From positions 2,244,001 through 2,308,000 of the forward strand of contig OU461276.1 in assembly GCA_911810475.1 (NCBI GenBank): DNA of 64,000 bases, given 5' to 3'. The stretch's first letter is position 1. Every line of letters begins with the position of its first letter. Positions 29,373-39,715 of this stretch are shown in pieces. The translations under genes and the position numbers were made by a program. The stretch is from Candidatus Celerinatantimonas neptuna. Its GTDB lineage: Bacteria > Pseudomonadota > Gammaproteobacteria > Enterobacterales > Celerinatantimonadaceae. The notes under the pieces are model-generated. The model searched no databases. It worked only from the letters and a program-made list of their open reading frames with translations, and had not been told where the DNA came from.

Positions 29373-29936
29373 CTATGCATGTCCTATTTCTGAAGTGAGT
29401 TGCCATGGCTCAAAGCCCAGCTGCCTGACTAATGCGTCCCATCGTTCATTTGCTTTTGTTGTGAACATAATGTTTGGATCTGTGTCAATATTGAGCCAGG
29501 CATTGTTAGCTAGCTCCTGTTCTAATTGACCTGCTGACCATCCGGCATAACCTAATGTTACTAAATAATGTTTTGGCTGTTGTTCTGTACCTAGTGCAGA
29601 AAGGATATCTTTAGATGTCGTAATCATCAATTGTTTACTAAGTTCCAGACTACTACTAAAACCCGTTTGAGGTGTATGTAAAACAAAACCTCTTTCCTGG
29701 GCAACCGGTCCCCCCTGATAAACCTGATGACCTGCTAATTCTTTCAGATCTTGTTTTGCATCCATCAGATCAATTTGTGTGAGTAGACTATCGATCGTGA
29801 GATCAACCGGTATATTGACAACCAGGCCCATTGCCCCATCTTCATTATGCTCGCAAACATAGATGACAGAGCGATGAAAAAATGGATCCGTAAAACCTGG
29901 CATCGCAATTAAAAACTGGTTTTTTAAATTCTCCAT
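29373..29936 (-). CDS. yqgE: UPF0301/AlgH family protein YqgE
   Basis: This 187-residue cytoplasmic protein of unclear function belongs to the UPF0301 (AlgH) family. The N-terminus MENLKNQFLIAMPGFTDPFF and the block YVCEHNEDGAMGLVVN match the family closely, as does YAGWSAGQLEQEL near the C-terminus. GGAGG lies 5 nt before the ATG at 29936, which settles the start against an in-frame ATG at 29948. It is co-located with gshB (27 bp upstream) and ruvX. Confidence 0.95.
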   Translation of the reverse strand: MENLKNQFLIAMPGFTDPFFHRSVIYVCEHNEDGAMGLVVNIPVDLTIDSLLTQIDLMDAKQDLKELAGHQVYQGGPVAQERGFVLHTPQTGFSSSLELSKQLMITTSKDILSALGTEQQPKHYLVTLGYAGWSAGQLEQELANNAWLNIDTDPNIMFTTKANERWDALVRQLGFEPWQLTSEIGHA

Positions 29937-29963
29937 TCGTTCCTCCATTATGGCAGGAAAACT

Positions 29964-30911
29964 TTAATGTAAGCGACGCTCGATAGCGTGCATTAGCTGT
30001 TCTGCAATATCAAAATCATATGCTTTTTGGATTTCACGAATACATGTTGGACTGGTAACGTTAATTTCGGTAATTTTGTCGCCGATAATATCCAGTCCGA
30101 CAAATATTAATCCTTTTTCTTTGAGTTTAGGCCCTATTTTGCTGGCAATTTGCCTGTCTGTTTCGGATAGAGGGCGTGCTTCACCTGTTCCCCCTGCGGC
30201 TAAGTTACCCCGGGTTTCTCCAGCGGGAGGAATTCGGGCCAGGCAATAAGGCATTGGTTCACCATCAACGATCAAAATACGTTTATCGCCGTTTTTGATT
30301 TCAGGTAAATAGGTTTGAACCATACAAAACTGCTTCCCATTGTTGGTCAGCGTTTCGATGACCACCGAGACGTTTGCATCTTCAGGTTTCAGACGAAATA
30401 TAGAAGACCCTCCCATTCCGTCTAGCGGTTTCATAATAACGTCTTGATGTTGCTGATAAAAATTTTTGAGACGGGTAGCATCGCGTGTAACCAGTGTCGG
30501 CGGAGTAAACTGGCTAAACCAGGCTGTAAATAATTTTTCATTGGCATCCCGAAGACTTTGTGGTTTGTTGACGATTAATGTTCCTTTATCTTCAGCACGC
30601 TCAAGGATGTATGTTGCGTAAATATATTCTGTATCGAAAGGGGGATCTTTACGCATTAAGATGACATTTAATTCATGTAAAGGGTGGTTTTGAGCTTTTT
30701 CAAGCTGGAACCAGTCATTAGGATCGTCAGCTACTTGAATTGGTGACATTTGCCCGAAAGCTTGCCCATCTTGCAGGTAGAGGTCGGCCATTTCCATATA
30801 ATAGAGTTCATACCCTCGTTTTTGGGCGGCAAGTAACATCGCTAGACTGGTGTCTTTTTTTACATTGATGGAATTTATCGGATCCATCACGATACCGAGC
30901 TTGATGGTCAT
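29964..30911 (-). CDS. gshB: Glutathione synthetase
   Basis: GshB joins gamma-glutamylcysteine and glycine with ATP. The 315-residue product starts [12 protein letters not shown], as in E. coli. It has the ATP-grasp features MKPLDGMGGSSIF, the small-loop region around IPPAGETRGNLAAGG and the C-terminal DIIGDKITEINVTSPT metal and glycine site. The ATG at 30911 overlaps the rsmE stop by one base (TAATG), indicating translational coupling; an in-frame upstream start at 30935 would intrude on rsmE and is not needed. Confidence 0.97.
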   Translation of the reverse strand: MTIKLGIVMDPINSINVKKDTSLAMLLAAQKRGYELYYMEMADLYLQDGQAFGQMSPIQVADDPNDWFQLEKAQNHPLHELNVILMRKDPPFDTEYIYATYILERAEDKGTLIVNKPQSLRDANEKLFTAWFSQFTPPTLVTRDATRLKNFYQQHQDVIMKPLDGMGGSSIFRLKPEDANVSVVIETLTNNGKQFCMVQTYLPEIKNGDKRILIVDGEPMPYCLARIPPAGETRGNLAAGGTGEARPLSETDRQIASKIGPKLKEKGLIFVGLDIIGDKITEINVTSPTCIREIQKAYDFDIAEQLMHAIERRLH

Positions 30912-31645
30912 TAAGCTAAATCTCCGAATTGACACTGTAATGCCGAAATTGCTGTGAGAGCAGCGGTTTCGGTACGCAGAACACGGGGTCCTAATTGGAT
31001 CTCAGTAAAACCTGACTGACTGCATTTGGCTATTTCATCTTCATTTAGACCGCCTTCAGGACCAATGAGGAGTCGGATTTTACATTTTGGTTCAGGGATA
31101 CTCTTAATCGTATATGGGGCCAATGGATGTAAATTCAACTTTAATTCATCCGTTTGCTGAATAATCCAGTGTTCAAGGGACATTGTTTTATGGATAGTTG
31201 GAACGATTGCTCGGCCACATTGTTCACAAGCACCCAGTGCAATTTTCTGCCATTGGTTAAGCTTTTTAGCCATACGTTGGGGTTCTAGTTTAACGCCGCA
31301 TCGCTGACTGATGAGAGGCGTTATTTCTGTTGTGCCAAGCTCTATCGATTTTTGGATGGTAAATTCCATTTTGTCACCCCGGGAGATGACTTGTCCAAGG
31401 TGAATGGACAAGGGAGATTCAGCATCCAGCCTTGATTCACGTTGACTGATTTTGGCCGTGACCTGGCGTTTGCTAACGGATTCAATTTGAGCATTATAGT
31501 CATATCCATCACCACAAAATAATTTGATAGGGTGACCCATACTTAGGCGTAAAACTCGAATGATGTGTCCGACAGCCTCTTCGCCAAGTTGAATGGTACT
31601 TTGTTCCGATAGTGGATAGGGATGGTATATTCGGGGAATTCGCAT
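30911..31645 (-). CDS. rsmE: 16S rRNA m3U1498 methyltransferase
   Basis: RsmE is a SPOUT methyltransferase (244 residues) that N3-methylates U1498 of 16S rRNA. It has an N-terminal PUA-like domain ([25 protein letters not shown]) and a knotted C-terminal domain with [14 protein letters not shown] and [16 protein letters not shown], which bind S-adenosylmethionine. The ATG follows CAGGAG. In E. coli endA precedes it; here no endA is present in the 326-bp gap back to sprT. Confidence 0.96.
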   Translation of the reverse strand: MRIPRIYHPYPLSEQSTIQLGEEAVGHIIRVLRLSMGHPIKLFCGDGYDYNAQIESVSKRQVTAKISQRESRLDAESPLSIHLGQVISRGDKMEFTIQKSIELGTTEITPLISQRCGVKLEPQRMAKKLNQWQKIALGACEQCGRAIVPTIHKTMSLEHWIIQQTDELKLNLHPLAPYTIKSIPEPKCKIRLLIGPEGGLNEDEIAKCSQSGFTEIQLGPRVLRTETAALTAISALQCQFGDLA

Positions 31646-31971
31646 GACTCTCTCCTGAGCCCCATTGAAATATTTTTTTGGGGAGAATTAATTAATAGTT
31701 GTTTGGATGTGATGATTTTTTCTGCTTGTAATGTCTATCAAATGCCTTTTAACGTCATTTAACCCATTGCATGATCATCTTGTATTATTATGAATTGGTT
31801 CTACTGTCAGATTGTTGAAAGTGAATAAGTTTTTAATCCGATTTTATACATAACCAGAAATAGGTCATTCACGATAAGTTTATGAAACCTCTGTATTGAA
31901 TGAGAAGTTACATCAGGACAAGCCGAGTTAAGGTTATCCAGAGGTGTTGCATGTTGTGAAGCATATGCAAA
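31646..31971. other. Gap between sprT and rsmE where endA is usual
   Basis: These 326 bp are AT-rich with stop codons in all frames. I could find no trace of endonuclease I. The rsmE promoter should be near 31680-31760. Confidence 0.5.
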
Positions 31972-32475
31972 TTACGTCTTTTTCTCAATAGATCCAGAAG
32001 TGTTTTTATTTTCAGTTGAGGTTAAATATTGCTGACAGTAACGGCAGTAGTAACGCTGTCCCCGGAGAATTGCGCGATGTCTTCGAATAGTTAACTGATG
32101 TTGCCGACATCCACAAGTATATAAATACAACTGTCCAATGACCGAATCTAAGTTGTAGTGATGAAGTCTTTCTGGAGGCAGATTGAACCCATAGTGCATT
32201 AATTGTTGCCACTCTCTACCGTGGGGGCGTACGTTTCCATAGTGTTGGAAGATAACCCAGTGTGCAACTTCATGGCCTGTTGTATGTTGTAAAAAGTGAG
32301 CGCGATTTTCTTTATAAAGTATGGGATTAAACCTTAATTTAGCTTGTGTTAAAACAGCTTGTCCTGCGGCTTGTCCACGAAGATTCAGGTATATTGACGG
32401 TCTTAAAAAGTGTTGATTGAAATAGTTTTCAGCCTGAAGTATGTAGTTTTCACAAGATTCAATTAATGCTTGCAT
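31972..32475 (-). CDS. sprT: SprT-like zinc metalloprotease domain protein
   Basis: This 167-residue SprT family protein has the zinc site HEVAH in TTGHEVAHWVIFQHYG, a third ligand region with RPHGREW, and a C-terminal zinc ribbon of YTCGCRQHQL and YYCRYCQQYL. In E. coli sprT also follows metK. The start ATG at 32475 has GAGG at 6-nt spacing. An in-frame TTG at 32505 lies in the loop of the metK terminator and is rejected. The cellular role of bacterial SprT is poorly defined. Confidence 0.92.
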   Translation of the reverse strand: MQALIESCENYILQAENYFNQHFLRPSIYLNLRGQAAGQAVLTQAKLRFNPILYKENRAHFLQHTTGHEVAHWVIFQHYGNVRPHGREWQQLMHYGFNLPPERLHHYNLDSVIGQLYLYTCGCRQHQLTIRRHRAILRGQRYYCRYCQQYLTSTENKNTSGSIEKKT

Positions 32476-32490
32476 CTGTAACCTCAGCCT

Positions 32491-32514
32491 ATTAAAAAGG
32501 CGCAAAAGCGCCTT
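32491..32514 (-). terminator. Rho-independent terminator of metK
   Basis: On the minus strand AAGGCGC, loop TTTT and GCGCCTT (32497-32514) are followed by a T-run (32491-32498). It separates metK from sprT. Confidence 0.88.
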
Positions 32515-32541
32515 TCTAGTTTATGTGATTTTGTATGACTT

Positions 32542-33693
32542 TTATAGGCCTGCTGCGTCTCTAAGTTGAGCTGCTTTGTCAGTTTTTTCCCATGGAAATT
32601 CATCACGGCCAAAGTGACCATAGGTCGCTGTTGGCTGATAGATTGGTCGTTTAAGATCCAACATTTCAATCAATCCATAAGGACGTAAATCGAAATGTTC
32701 ACGGATAAGCTGAATGAGTTTCTCGTCTGAAACGTTTCCAGTACCAAATGTATCAACACTGATTGATGTGGGTTCAGCAACACCAATAGCATAGGAAACC
32801 TGAATTTCACAGCGACTGGCCAACTCAGCTGCAACGATATTTTTAGCAACATAACGAGCTGCATAGGCTGCGCTGCGGTCGACTTTTGATGGATCTTTTC
32901 CTGAGAATGCACCGCCACCATGACGAGCCATACCACCATATGTATCAACGATGATTTTTCGTCCTGTTAATCCACAGTCACCCATTGGACCTCCAATGAC
33001 GAAACGGCCAGTTGGATTAATTAGATATTTAGTTTTTTCTGTGAGCCATTTTGCAGGTAAAACCGGTTTAATAATGGTTTCCATAACAGCTTCTTGAAGA
33101 TCTTTTTGACTGATGTCTTCACTGTGCTGCGTTGATAAAACAACTGCTTCAATACCTGCTATTTCACCATTTTCATAGGCAAATGTGACCTGGCTTTTGG
33201 CATCAGGTCTGAGCCATGGCAAAGTCCCATCGCGACGGACCTGGGATTGGCGCTGAACCAACCGATGTGAATAGGTAATCGGGGCAGGCATCAATACATC
33301 GGTTTCATTGGTTGCATAACCAAACATGAGACCTTGATCTCCGGCGCCCTGTTCTTTCGGGTCTGCACGGTCTACGCCCTGATTAATATCTGGAGACTGT
33401 TTTCCGATTGCGTTGAGTACGGCACATGAATCAGCATCAAACCCCATATCGGAACCGATATAACCGATTTCCCGCACGGTACGACGGACTAATTCTTCGA
33501 TATCGACCCATGCGGAAGTTGTGACTTCTCCGCCGACTAGAACCATCCCTGTTTTGACATATGTTTCACAAGCAACTCGAGCCATTGTATCCTGAGTGAG
33601 GATGGCATCGAGTACCGCATCAGAGATCTGATCGGCAATTTTATCAGGATGCCCTTCAGAAACCGATTCAGATGTAAAGAGGTGTATAGCCAT
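32542..33693 (-). CDS. metK: S-adenosylmethionine synthetase
   Basis: MetK forms S-adenosylmethionine from methionine and ATP. The 383-residue protein opens [20 protein letters not shown], as E. coli MetK does. It has the signature [15 protein letters not shown] and the phosphate-binding [19 protein letters not shown]. The ATG at 33693 has AGAGAG upstream; a much longer in-frame extension to 33933 runs across the operator and promoter region and is not coding. A MetJ-like operator lies 33-56 bp upstream and a terminator follows the gene. Confidence 0.98.
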   Translation of the reverse strand: MAIHLFTSESVSEGHPDKIADQISDAVLDAILTQDTMARVACETYVKTGMVLVGGEVTTSAWVDIEELVRRTVREIGYIGSDMGFDADSCAVLNAIGKQSPDINQGVDRADPKEQGAGDQGLMFGYATNETDVLMPAPITYSHRLVQRQSQVRRDGTLPWLRPDAKSQVTFAYENGEIAGIEAVVLSTQHSEDISQKDLQEAVMETIIKPVLPAKWLTEKTKYLINPTGRFVIGGPMGDCGLTGRKIIVDTYGGMARHGGGAFSGKDPSKVDRSAAYAARYVAKNIVAAELASRCEIQVSYAIGVAEPTSISVDTFGTGNVSDEKLIQLIREHFDLRPYGLIEMLDLKRPIYQPTATYGHFGRDEFPWEKTDKAAQLRDAAGL

Positions 33694-33725
33694 TGAAAAC
33701 TCTCTTATTGAAAGAAATGAAAATG

Positions 33726-33749
33726 GATGTATGACCATCTGGACGTCTA
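33726..33749. promoter_or_regulatory. MetJ operator (three tandem met boxes)
   Basis: Three adjacent 8-mers, GGATGTAT, GACCATCT and GGACGTCT, match the met box AGACGTCT at 5, 4 and 7 of 8 positions. They lie just upstream of metK, a classical MetJ target, so repression by MetJ with S-adenosylmethionine as corepressor is likely. Confidence 0.72.
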
Positions 33750-33970
33750 TTCTAAATATTTTCAAGAATTTTTCCAGTCTTTCGGATGATAATTTCATGA
33801 ATAAATGGATTGATTTTGGAATTACTATTTCTTTAATTCCGTTATTTTTTGTGAAATGACGAATAATACGGGGCTCTGAGTTTATGTCTTTCGGGGGCAA
33901 CCTATTGATGATGGTGATGAAACTCAGATTCAATTCTATGCCAGGGAATTTTTAATACGCTAAGCCTAAT

Positions 33971-34002
33971 AAAGGCCAGAAGTGTTGCATATTCTGGCCT
34001 TT
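33971..34002. terminator. Terminator hairpin after clcA
   Basis: AAAGGCCAGAA (33971-33981) and TTCTGGCCTTT (33992-34002) form an 11-bp stem with a 10-nt loop, 51 bp beyond the clcA stop. On the minus strand it ends TTTATT. Confidence 0.72.
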
Positions 34003-34053
34003 AGAAATTGTACCACTATGGTGAAGAATATGGTTGGTTGAGCAACTTAATTG

Positions 34054-35481
34054 TTACTTGGCTTGGCTTGAGGCACTCGCATTTGGTTTTACCATATCTT
34101 TAGCAGCAGGTTTTCGGTTTTCTTTATTTAAAAGTGATTGTTTGAGCAATGCAGAATATAACGGGCTACCACCTAGTGCCTGCGCAATAAATGTTGCACC
34201 CAGACAAGTCATCAATAATGGAAGGATGAGCTGGTAATTATCTGTCATCTCAACAACCAGAATGATCCCGGTTACCGGAGCACGAACCGTTGCTGCGAAT
34301 AATGCCCCCATACCAGCAACCGCGTAGACACCCGGTTCAGCAACAAGGCTGGGAAATAAATGAGCGGCTACAGTACCATAGGCCAGTCCAAGTAGTGTTC
34401 CTAATGCGAGCATTGGAGCAAAAACACCCCCGGGTGCGCCGGATGAGAAACAACCTAATGTTGCCAATAAGCGAAGAAGAAATAAGAAAATCATCATTCC
34501 CCAGGCCATTGGCTCACGTACAAATTGTGTAATGTGTTCAATACCACCTGCTGCCAGATTTGGGAAATATAGCTGGAAAAAGGCAAATATTGCCCCAAAT
34601 ATTGCCCCAGTAATGGTAACTCTCAGAAAATTGTTTTTATGGTAGCGTTTAAAAAAAGCAGTGAGCTGTAAAACCCAGTTGTTGAAGTTGATACCTATAA
34701 TCCCAAAAATAATTCCAAGGATCAGAAATAACCATAAGGAACCGAGTGGCGGAATCTTATAATTAGGAATATTCATAACCGCTTGCTGTCCATGGAAATA
34801 TCGTAAGACAATAGTGGACATAGCAGTCGCTAAGGTTACACATTTAAACGACGTGATGTTATAGCGAAATTGAGGGCGCATTTCTTCAATAATGAATAAT
34901 ATGCCTGCAAGTGGTGCATTGAATGCTGCAGCCAGACCTGCTGCAGCCCCTGCTGCCGTCAGCACGTGTGTGGCGTGTTTATAACGTTTAGCTCTTCCGG
35001 CAAACATTCTGCCAATTGCCCCACCAATCTGTACGGAAGGTCCTTCCCGGCCTAAAACCATCCCTGTACTTAAGGTTAAGGCACCAGCAAAGAATTTGAC
35101 GGGGAGTACTCGCCACCACCGAATATCGTGTAATCCATCTAATGCCCCTTCTATATGAGGGATCCCACTGCCTGACGACTCTGGTGAAATTCGTGCGGTT
35201 AGCCAAAAACCTAATGCTGCTATGATCGCACCGGCAAGAATAACTAAAATGGCAGACAGATATGTTGGTAAATGCCAGGCATCGAAAAAATGAATCCGGT
35301 AATGGCTTAACAGACCAATAGCTAATTCAAAAATAGAGACGAAAAGTCCGGCAAAAGCTCCGACAATAGCCGAAAGAGCCAGCAAAACAATGTAATCGGT
35401 TTGTGTTGTAAATATTTTGGGAGTGACTCGGTGTTTCAGGAGCCCTCCTTGAAAAAAACGAAAATTTGGAGACTTTGGCAT
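34054..35481 (-). CDS. clcA: Chloride/proton antiporter of the ClC family
   Basis: This 475-residue inner-membrane ClC antiporter has the chloride-site motifs GSGIPHIEGA (Ser), GREGPSVQIG (gating Glu) and GGVFAPMLALG, and the proton glutamate in FIIEEMRP. About 16-18 membrane helices are implied by the hydrophobic pattern. The E-E pairing identifies an exchanger rather than a channel; in E. coli it supports acid resistance. It lies between metK and a long non-coding region and appears monocistronic. The C-terminus has a charged tail after the last helix and no CBS domains. Confidence 0.95.
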   Translation of the reverse strand: MPKSPNFRFFQGGLLKHRVTPKIFTTQTDYIVLLALSAIVGAFAGLFVSIFELAIGLLSHYRIHFFDAWHLPTYLSAILVILAGAIIAALGFWLTARISPESSGSGIPHIEGALDGLHDIRWWRVLPVKFFAGALTLSTGMVLGREGPSVQIGGAIGRMFAGRAKRYKHATHVLTAAGAAAGLAAAFNAPLAGILFIIEEMRPQFRYNITSFKCVTLATAMSTIVLRYFHGQQAVMNIPNYKIPPLGSLWLFLILGIIFGIIGINFNNWVLQLTAFFKRYHKNNFLRVTITGAIFGAIFAFFQLYFPNLAAGGIEHITQFVREPMAWGMMIFLFLLRLLATLGCFSSGAPGGVFAPMLALGTLLGLAYGTVAAHLFPSLVAEPGVYAVAGMGALFAATVRAPVTGIILVVEMTDNYQLILPLLMTCLGATFIAQALGGSPLYSALLKQSLLNKENRKPAAKDMVKPNASASSQAK

Positions 35482-36587
35482 CGGGCCTAAACCTAAAGTT
35501 GAGTTGTGATAACGATCAAGAAGTTCTGACTAGCTTATGTATTCAGAACATTATTGCCATGACAAACATCAACAAATTTACTATAGTTAAAAGTTTCCCG
35601 AATTTTTAACCTTCAATGAAGTTTCATCCTTGATCGATGCCTGAATGGTTGTGGTTCGGTTTGGTCTGGTGTTGTGTTCTATTGATATTACCAATAGATC
35701 GCAAGGCGCAACAGACCCTTTCACGTCTTAAAGAGTGCTGATATTTCGTGATAATTCTTGTCACGGCAGTGTTCATCTGGCGCAAGAGACATACATAATG
35801 TGTTTATGTTTGTTTTAGCCTGATACTATTCTAATAGGTCGTTAATGCCGTGATGAGAGATTTATTTAATCGATTGAGTTAATGATAACTTTTTCAGATC
35901 AAGAACAATCCACTAAACTGGCTATGTTCAGATTAAGCACAAAACAATCACGAAAAACAACAAGCTCAGAAATGAAGTAAAAATAAAAAGATGCTTGCCT
36001 GCTTCTAGGCGTGTGAGTTATTGATAATTTTTCATATATTCATTATCGTTGTTCATTTTTATATTCTTGGGGAAAGATGCCCCGTGAGCTAAAATGAGTG
36101 AGAATACATTAAACCAATTGGCAAAAATCATCAGACGCCAACACGTCTTGAACAAGGATACAAATAAAGCGTTCAGGAAACAAGCAAATATCGGGTAACT
36201 TTTTACATTAACTGATTTGATAATCTCTACTGATGGTATCGTTCTATTAGTTATGATGGGATTGGGACGGTGAGCGGATCTTCAAGAAGTTAAATATACT
36301 GCCATTAAAGAAGGGTTCTATAAAGCTTGCACATCAAATACTGTTTTTGTGTTTATTTAAATGTGCTTAGTGCTTGATTAGGGCTGATATTACTCTTGCT
36401 AAATTTCATCGTCGTTTCTCGATTTTGAGATATATCGAGTTATTGTGATGTCGCTATACGAATTTCGCTTGTTTTATTTTAAATTGGGGTTTGCGGATAA
36501 AAATCATTGAGTCGCCGGGGTGAGTTTGTGACAATAGTCTTCATATGCTGAGCTCTATTTCTATCTACATTAATTCAGGAGAAAATA
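35482..36587. other. Long intergenic region between clcA and tkt
   Basis: These 1.1 kb are AT-rich and without a convincing gene. The tkt promoter lies at its right end (36507-36535). A GGGG-AAAGATG-CCCC hairpin at about 36069-36083 precedes a 34-codon ORF (36094-36198, starting MSENTLNQLAK, no clear ribosome binding site). It may be a peptide gene or debris; I do not call it. Confidence 0.4.
36507..36535 (+). promoter_or_regulatory. Sigma-70 promoter candidate of tkt
   Basis: TTGAGT (36507-36512) and GACAAT (36530-36535) are 17 nt apart, about 52 bp upstream of the tkt ATG. Confidence 0.5.
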
Positions 36588-38579
36588 ATGTCTTCCCGTC
36601 GACAGCTTGCCAATGCCATCCGGGCTCTGAGTATGGATGCCGTACAAAAAGCGAATAGCGGTCATCCAGGGGCCCCTATGGGTATGGCTGATATCGCTGA
36701 AGTTCTTTGGCGTGATTTTCTTAAACATAACCCAAGTAACCCTAAATGGGCTGATCGAGATCGTTTCGTCTTATCAAATGGCCATGGTTCAATGTTGCTT
36801 TATTCATTGTTACATCTGAGTGGTTATGATTTGCCTATTGACGAACTGAAGCAATTTCGTCAGTTGCACTCGAAAACACCAGGTCATCCTGAATATGGTT
36901 ATACATCGGGTGTTGAAACAACGACAGGACCATTAGGCCAGGGGATTAGTAACGCTGTTGGTATGGCAATTGCTGAGAAAGTTTTAGCGGCTCATTTCAA
37001 CCGCAATGGCTTTGATATTGTCGATCATTCTACTTACTGCTTTTTGGGCGACGGTTGCATGATGGAGGGAATTTCCCATGAATCATGTTCATTAGCAGGA
37101 ACTCTTGGGCTTGGTAAATTGATTGCTTTTTATGATGATAATGGCATTTCAATTGATGGTGATGTTGAAGGTTGGTTTACCGATGATACGGTTAAACGTT
37201 TTGAATCATATGGATGGCATGTTATTGCAAATGTCGACGGTCATGACAGTACTGCAATCAGTCATGCTATTGAATCTGCCAAAAAAGAGCATCAAAAACC
37301 GACATTAATCTGCCTGAAAACTGTTATTGGATTTGGTTCCCCGAATAAAGCAGGGTCTCATTCAAGTCATGGCGCGCCATTAGGGGATGATGAAATCGCT
37401 GCAACGCGTCAGGCTTTGGGCTGGAATTATCCCCCATTTGAAATTCCTGATGATATTTATGCGCAGTGGGATGCTAAAGATAAGGGGGCTCAGTTTGAAG
37501 AGCAGTGGAATAAACTGTTCGAAGATTATCAGGCGAAATATCCTGAATTAGCGAGTGAGTTTACTCGTCGTCAGAATGGTGATTTACCTGCTGATTGGGC
37601 TGAATTCGCGGATCAATATATTCGCGAATTGCAAAATTCTCAGGAAAAAGTGGCTACGCGTAAGTCATCACAGAATGTGTTGAATGCATTTGGCCCTAAA
37701 TTACCCGAATTACTGGGCGGTTCAGCTGATTTGGCTCCTTCGAATCTGACTCTTTGGTCCGACTCGAAAGCTGTCACTCATGATGATGCGCAAGGTAACT
37801 ATCTGCATTATGGGGTCCGTGAATTTGGAATGTCGGCAATTATGAATGGAATGTCTGTTCATGGTGGTTTTGTTCCTTATGGTGCGACATTCTTGATGTT
37901 TATGGAATATGCGCGTAACGCGGTTCGTATGGCTGCGTTGATGAAGGTTAGAACGATTTTCGTTTATACCCATGATTCGATTGGTTTAGGAGAAGATGGT
38001 CCAACGCATCAGGCTGTTGAACAAACATCGATGCTTCGCCTGACACCTAATCTGAATACCTGGCGTCCGTGTGATAGTGTGGAATCAGCGATTGCATGGC
38101 GTAGTGCGGTAGAGCGTAATGACGGCCCGAGTGCATTGATTTTCTCGCGTCAGGGGCTTGCACCTCAGGTTCGCAATGCCGAGCAGCTGAATAATGTCGC
38201 TCGTGGCGGGTATATTCTGGAAGATTGTGACTCTACACCTGAGCTGATTCTGATTGCAACTGGCTCTGAAGTTGAATTAGCGATGGCTGCAGCAAAAATT
38301 CTGCGTGATCAGGGGAAAGCTGTCCGGGTTGTGTCTATGCCTTGTACCGAACTGTTTGATGTTCAGGATGAAGCGTATCGTGAGTCAGTCTTACCAGGCA
38401 GTGTACGTCATCGTATTGCGATTGAAGCGGGTATTGTCGATTTCTGGTATAAGTATGTCGGATTTGATGGTGATATTGTCGGCATGCATACTTTCGGTGA
38501 ATCAGCACCGGCTGATGAGTTGTTCAAAGAATTTGGATTTACTGTAGATAATATCATTGCTAAAGCGAATGCCCTTTAA
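36588..38579 (+). CDS. tkt: Transketolase
   Basis: Transketolase (663 residues, same as E. coli TktA) moves two-carbon ketol units in the pentose phosphate pathway using thiamine diphosphate. The cofactor motif begins [12 protein letters not shown] (about 155) and ends near [23 protein letters not shown] at the N-terminus and EDGPTHQ near 470 are family marks. CAGGAG lies 7 nt before the ATG. It precedes the remains of epd, then pgk and fba, the usual tkt-epd-pgk-fba order. A strong terminator after it separates it from the downstream genes. Confidence 0.98.
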   Translation: MSSRRQLANAIRALSMDAVQKANSGHPGAPMGMADIAEVLWRDFLKHNPSNPKWADRDRFVLSNGHGSMLLYSLLHLSGYDLPIDELKQFRQLHSKTPGHPEYGYTSGVETTTGPLGQGISNAVGMAIAEKVLAAHFNRNGFDIVDHSTYCFLGDGCMMEGISHESCSLAGTLGLGKLIAFYDDNGISIDGDVEGWFTDDTVKRFESYGWHVIANVDGHDSTAISHAIESAKKEHQKPTLICLKTVIGFGSPNKAGSHSSHGAPLGDDEIAATRQALGWNYPPFEIPDDIYAQWDAKDKGAQFEEQWNKLFEDYQAKYPELASEFTRRQNGDLPADWAEFADQYIRELQNSQEKVATRKSSQNVLNAFGPKLPELLGGSADLAPSNLTLWSDSKAVTHDDAQGNYLHYGVREFGMSAIMNGMSVHGGFVPYGATFLMFMEYARNAVRMAALMKVRTIFVYTHDSIGLGEDGPTHQAVEQTSMLRLTPNLNTWRPCDSVESAIAWRSAVERNDGPSALIFSRQGLAPQVRNAEQLNNVARGGYILEDCDSTPELILIATGSEVELAMAAAKILRDQGKAVRVVSMPCTELFDVQDEAYRESVLPGSVRHRIAIEAGIVDFWYKYVGFDGDIVGMHTFGESAPADELFKEFGFTVDNIIAKANAL

Positions 38580-38610
38580 GGGCGGTTGCTTGACTATGAT
38601 TATTTGAATA

Positions 38611-38645
38611 AAACCCTGACAGGTTGTGCTGTCAGGGTTTTTTAT
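38611..38645 (+). terminator. Rho-independent terminator of tkt
   Basis: AAACCCTGACAG (38611-38622), loop GTTGTG and CTGTCAGGGTTT (38629-38640) form a 12-bp stem continuing into TTTTTT. Confidence 0.93.
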
Positions 38646-38655
38646 ATGGCTCAGA

Positions 38656-39656
38656 ATGAAAAAAGTTAAATAGCTCTCAATGGATTTTGTCGGAGTGTCC
38701 TGCGCTCACTTTATGAATCTGGGCGAAATTAACAGATTGAATTAGTTGCCATTGATGAGTTAGCTGATTTGAAAGCAATTGCTCATTTGCTTAAATATGA
38801 TTCAAGCTATGGTCGTTTTAAGTTTGCTGTATCGATTGTTGGAAACTGTTTACATATAGAGAATGACAATATTGAGTTGATGGCTGAATCTGATCCCCGG
38901 AGAATTGATTGGGGGATCAGGGAAATTGATGTTGTTCTGACTGTACTGGTGTTTTTCATCGTAGGGAGCATGCTAAATGGTATCTTGAGAATGGTGCTAA
39001 AAAAGTACTATTTTCACACCCGACGGATCCCGATGTTGATGCAACGGTTATTTATGGTATTAATCATCATCAGTTGTCGGCTGATGACTGTATTGTGTCG
39101 AATGGGCCATGTACAACAAACTGTATTGTGCCTGTGATTGAAATGCTCGATCGAACTTTTGGAGTGAAATATGGTAGTATTACTACAATTCACTCATCAA
39201 TGAATGATCAACAGTGATCGATGCCTTTCATCCTGACTTTCATTTGAGTCGAGCAGCAGGAACATCGATCATCCCTGTAAAGACGGGGTTGATGAGAGAA
39301 ATTGTTCAAATTCTACCCAAATTTATGGGTGAATTTGAAGTAATTGCGATGTGAGTCCCGACTCAAAATGTAACTGCAATGGATTTAAGTGTTACTCTCT
39401 GTAAAAAAGTTACAGTTTCTGATGTAAATCAAGCCATACTAGGGGCAACAAAGGGTACATTGAAAGGCATACTCGATTATACTGAAGAACCATTGGTGTC
39501 GGTTGACTTTAACCATAATTTTCACTCAAGTATTGTAGACGGTACGCAAACCCGTGTAAGTGGTGTTGAACTTGTAAAAGTTCTTGCTTGTGTGATAACG
39601 AATGGGGATTTGCCAACCGTATGTTGGATACAGCGCAGTATATGGCACATTTGTAA
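38656..39656 (+). pseudogene. epd: Decayed erythrose-4-phosphate dehydrogenase (epd)
   Basis: Pieces in all three plus frames line up with Epd from end to end: ALNGF and LRSLYESGR at the start, [89 protein letters not shown] and FANRMLDT at the end. One-base gaps occur near 38670 (AAATAGCT for AAAATAGCT), in the DCTG region near 38942, and in the EWGFANR region near 39605. In-frame stops occur at ATCAACAGTGA (39210) and GCGATGTGA (39353). The nucleophile context reads NGPCTTNC instead of NASCTTNC. The gene sits in its ancestral place between tkt and pgk. Intact Epd makes 4-phosphoerythronate for pyridoxal phosphate synthesis. Confidence 0.9.
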
Positions 39657-39715
39657 TCTTTGGTGTAAGACCAGAGAAACGGTTTATCTTTAAACAATAT
39701 TATAGAGGACTGATA

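Larger units (their letters stand above)
33694..34053. other. metK upstream region and clcA 3' region
   Basis: These 360 bp hold the MetJ-like operator (33726-33749), the metK promoter, and a strong hairpin (33971-34002) ending clcA. Nothing else is apparent. Confidence 0.5.

Noticed and set aside
32476-32505. Longer sprT frame starting at TTG 32505
   Set aside because: The TTG lies in the loop of the metK terminator hairpin, while ATG at 32475 has a good ribosome binding site.
33694-33933. 80-residue N-terminal extension of metK
   Set aside because: It covers the MetJ-like operator and promoter and has no counterpart in MetK proteins, which start [13 protein letters not shown].
36094-36198. 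34-codon ORF starting MSENTLNQLAK
   Set aside because: The peptide looks protein-like, but there is no clear ribosome binding site or terminator and the surroundings are non-coding.
39602-39715. 38-residue extension of pgk
   Set aside because: It overlaps the tail of the epd remnant, and Pgk proteins begin at the ATG at 39716.
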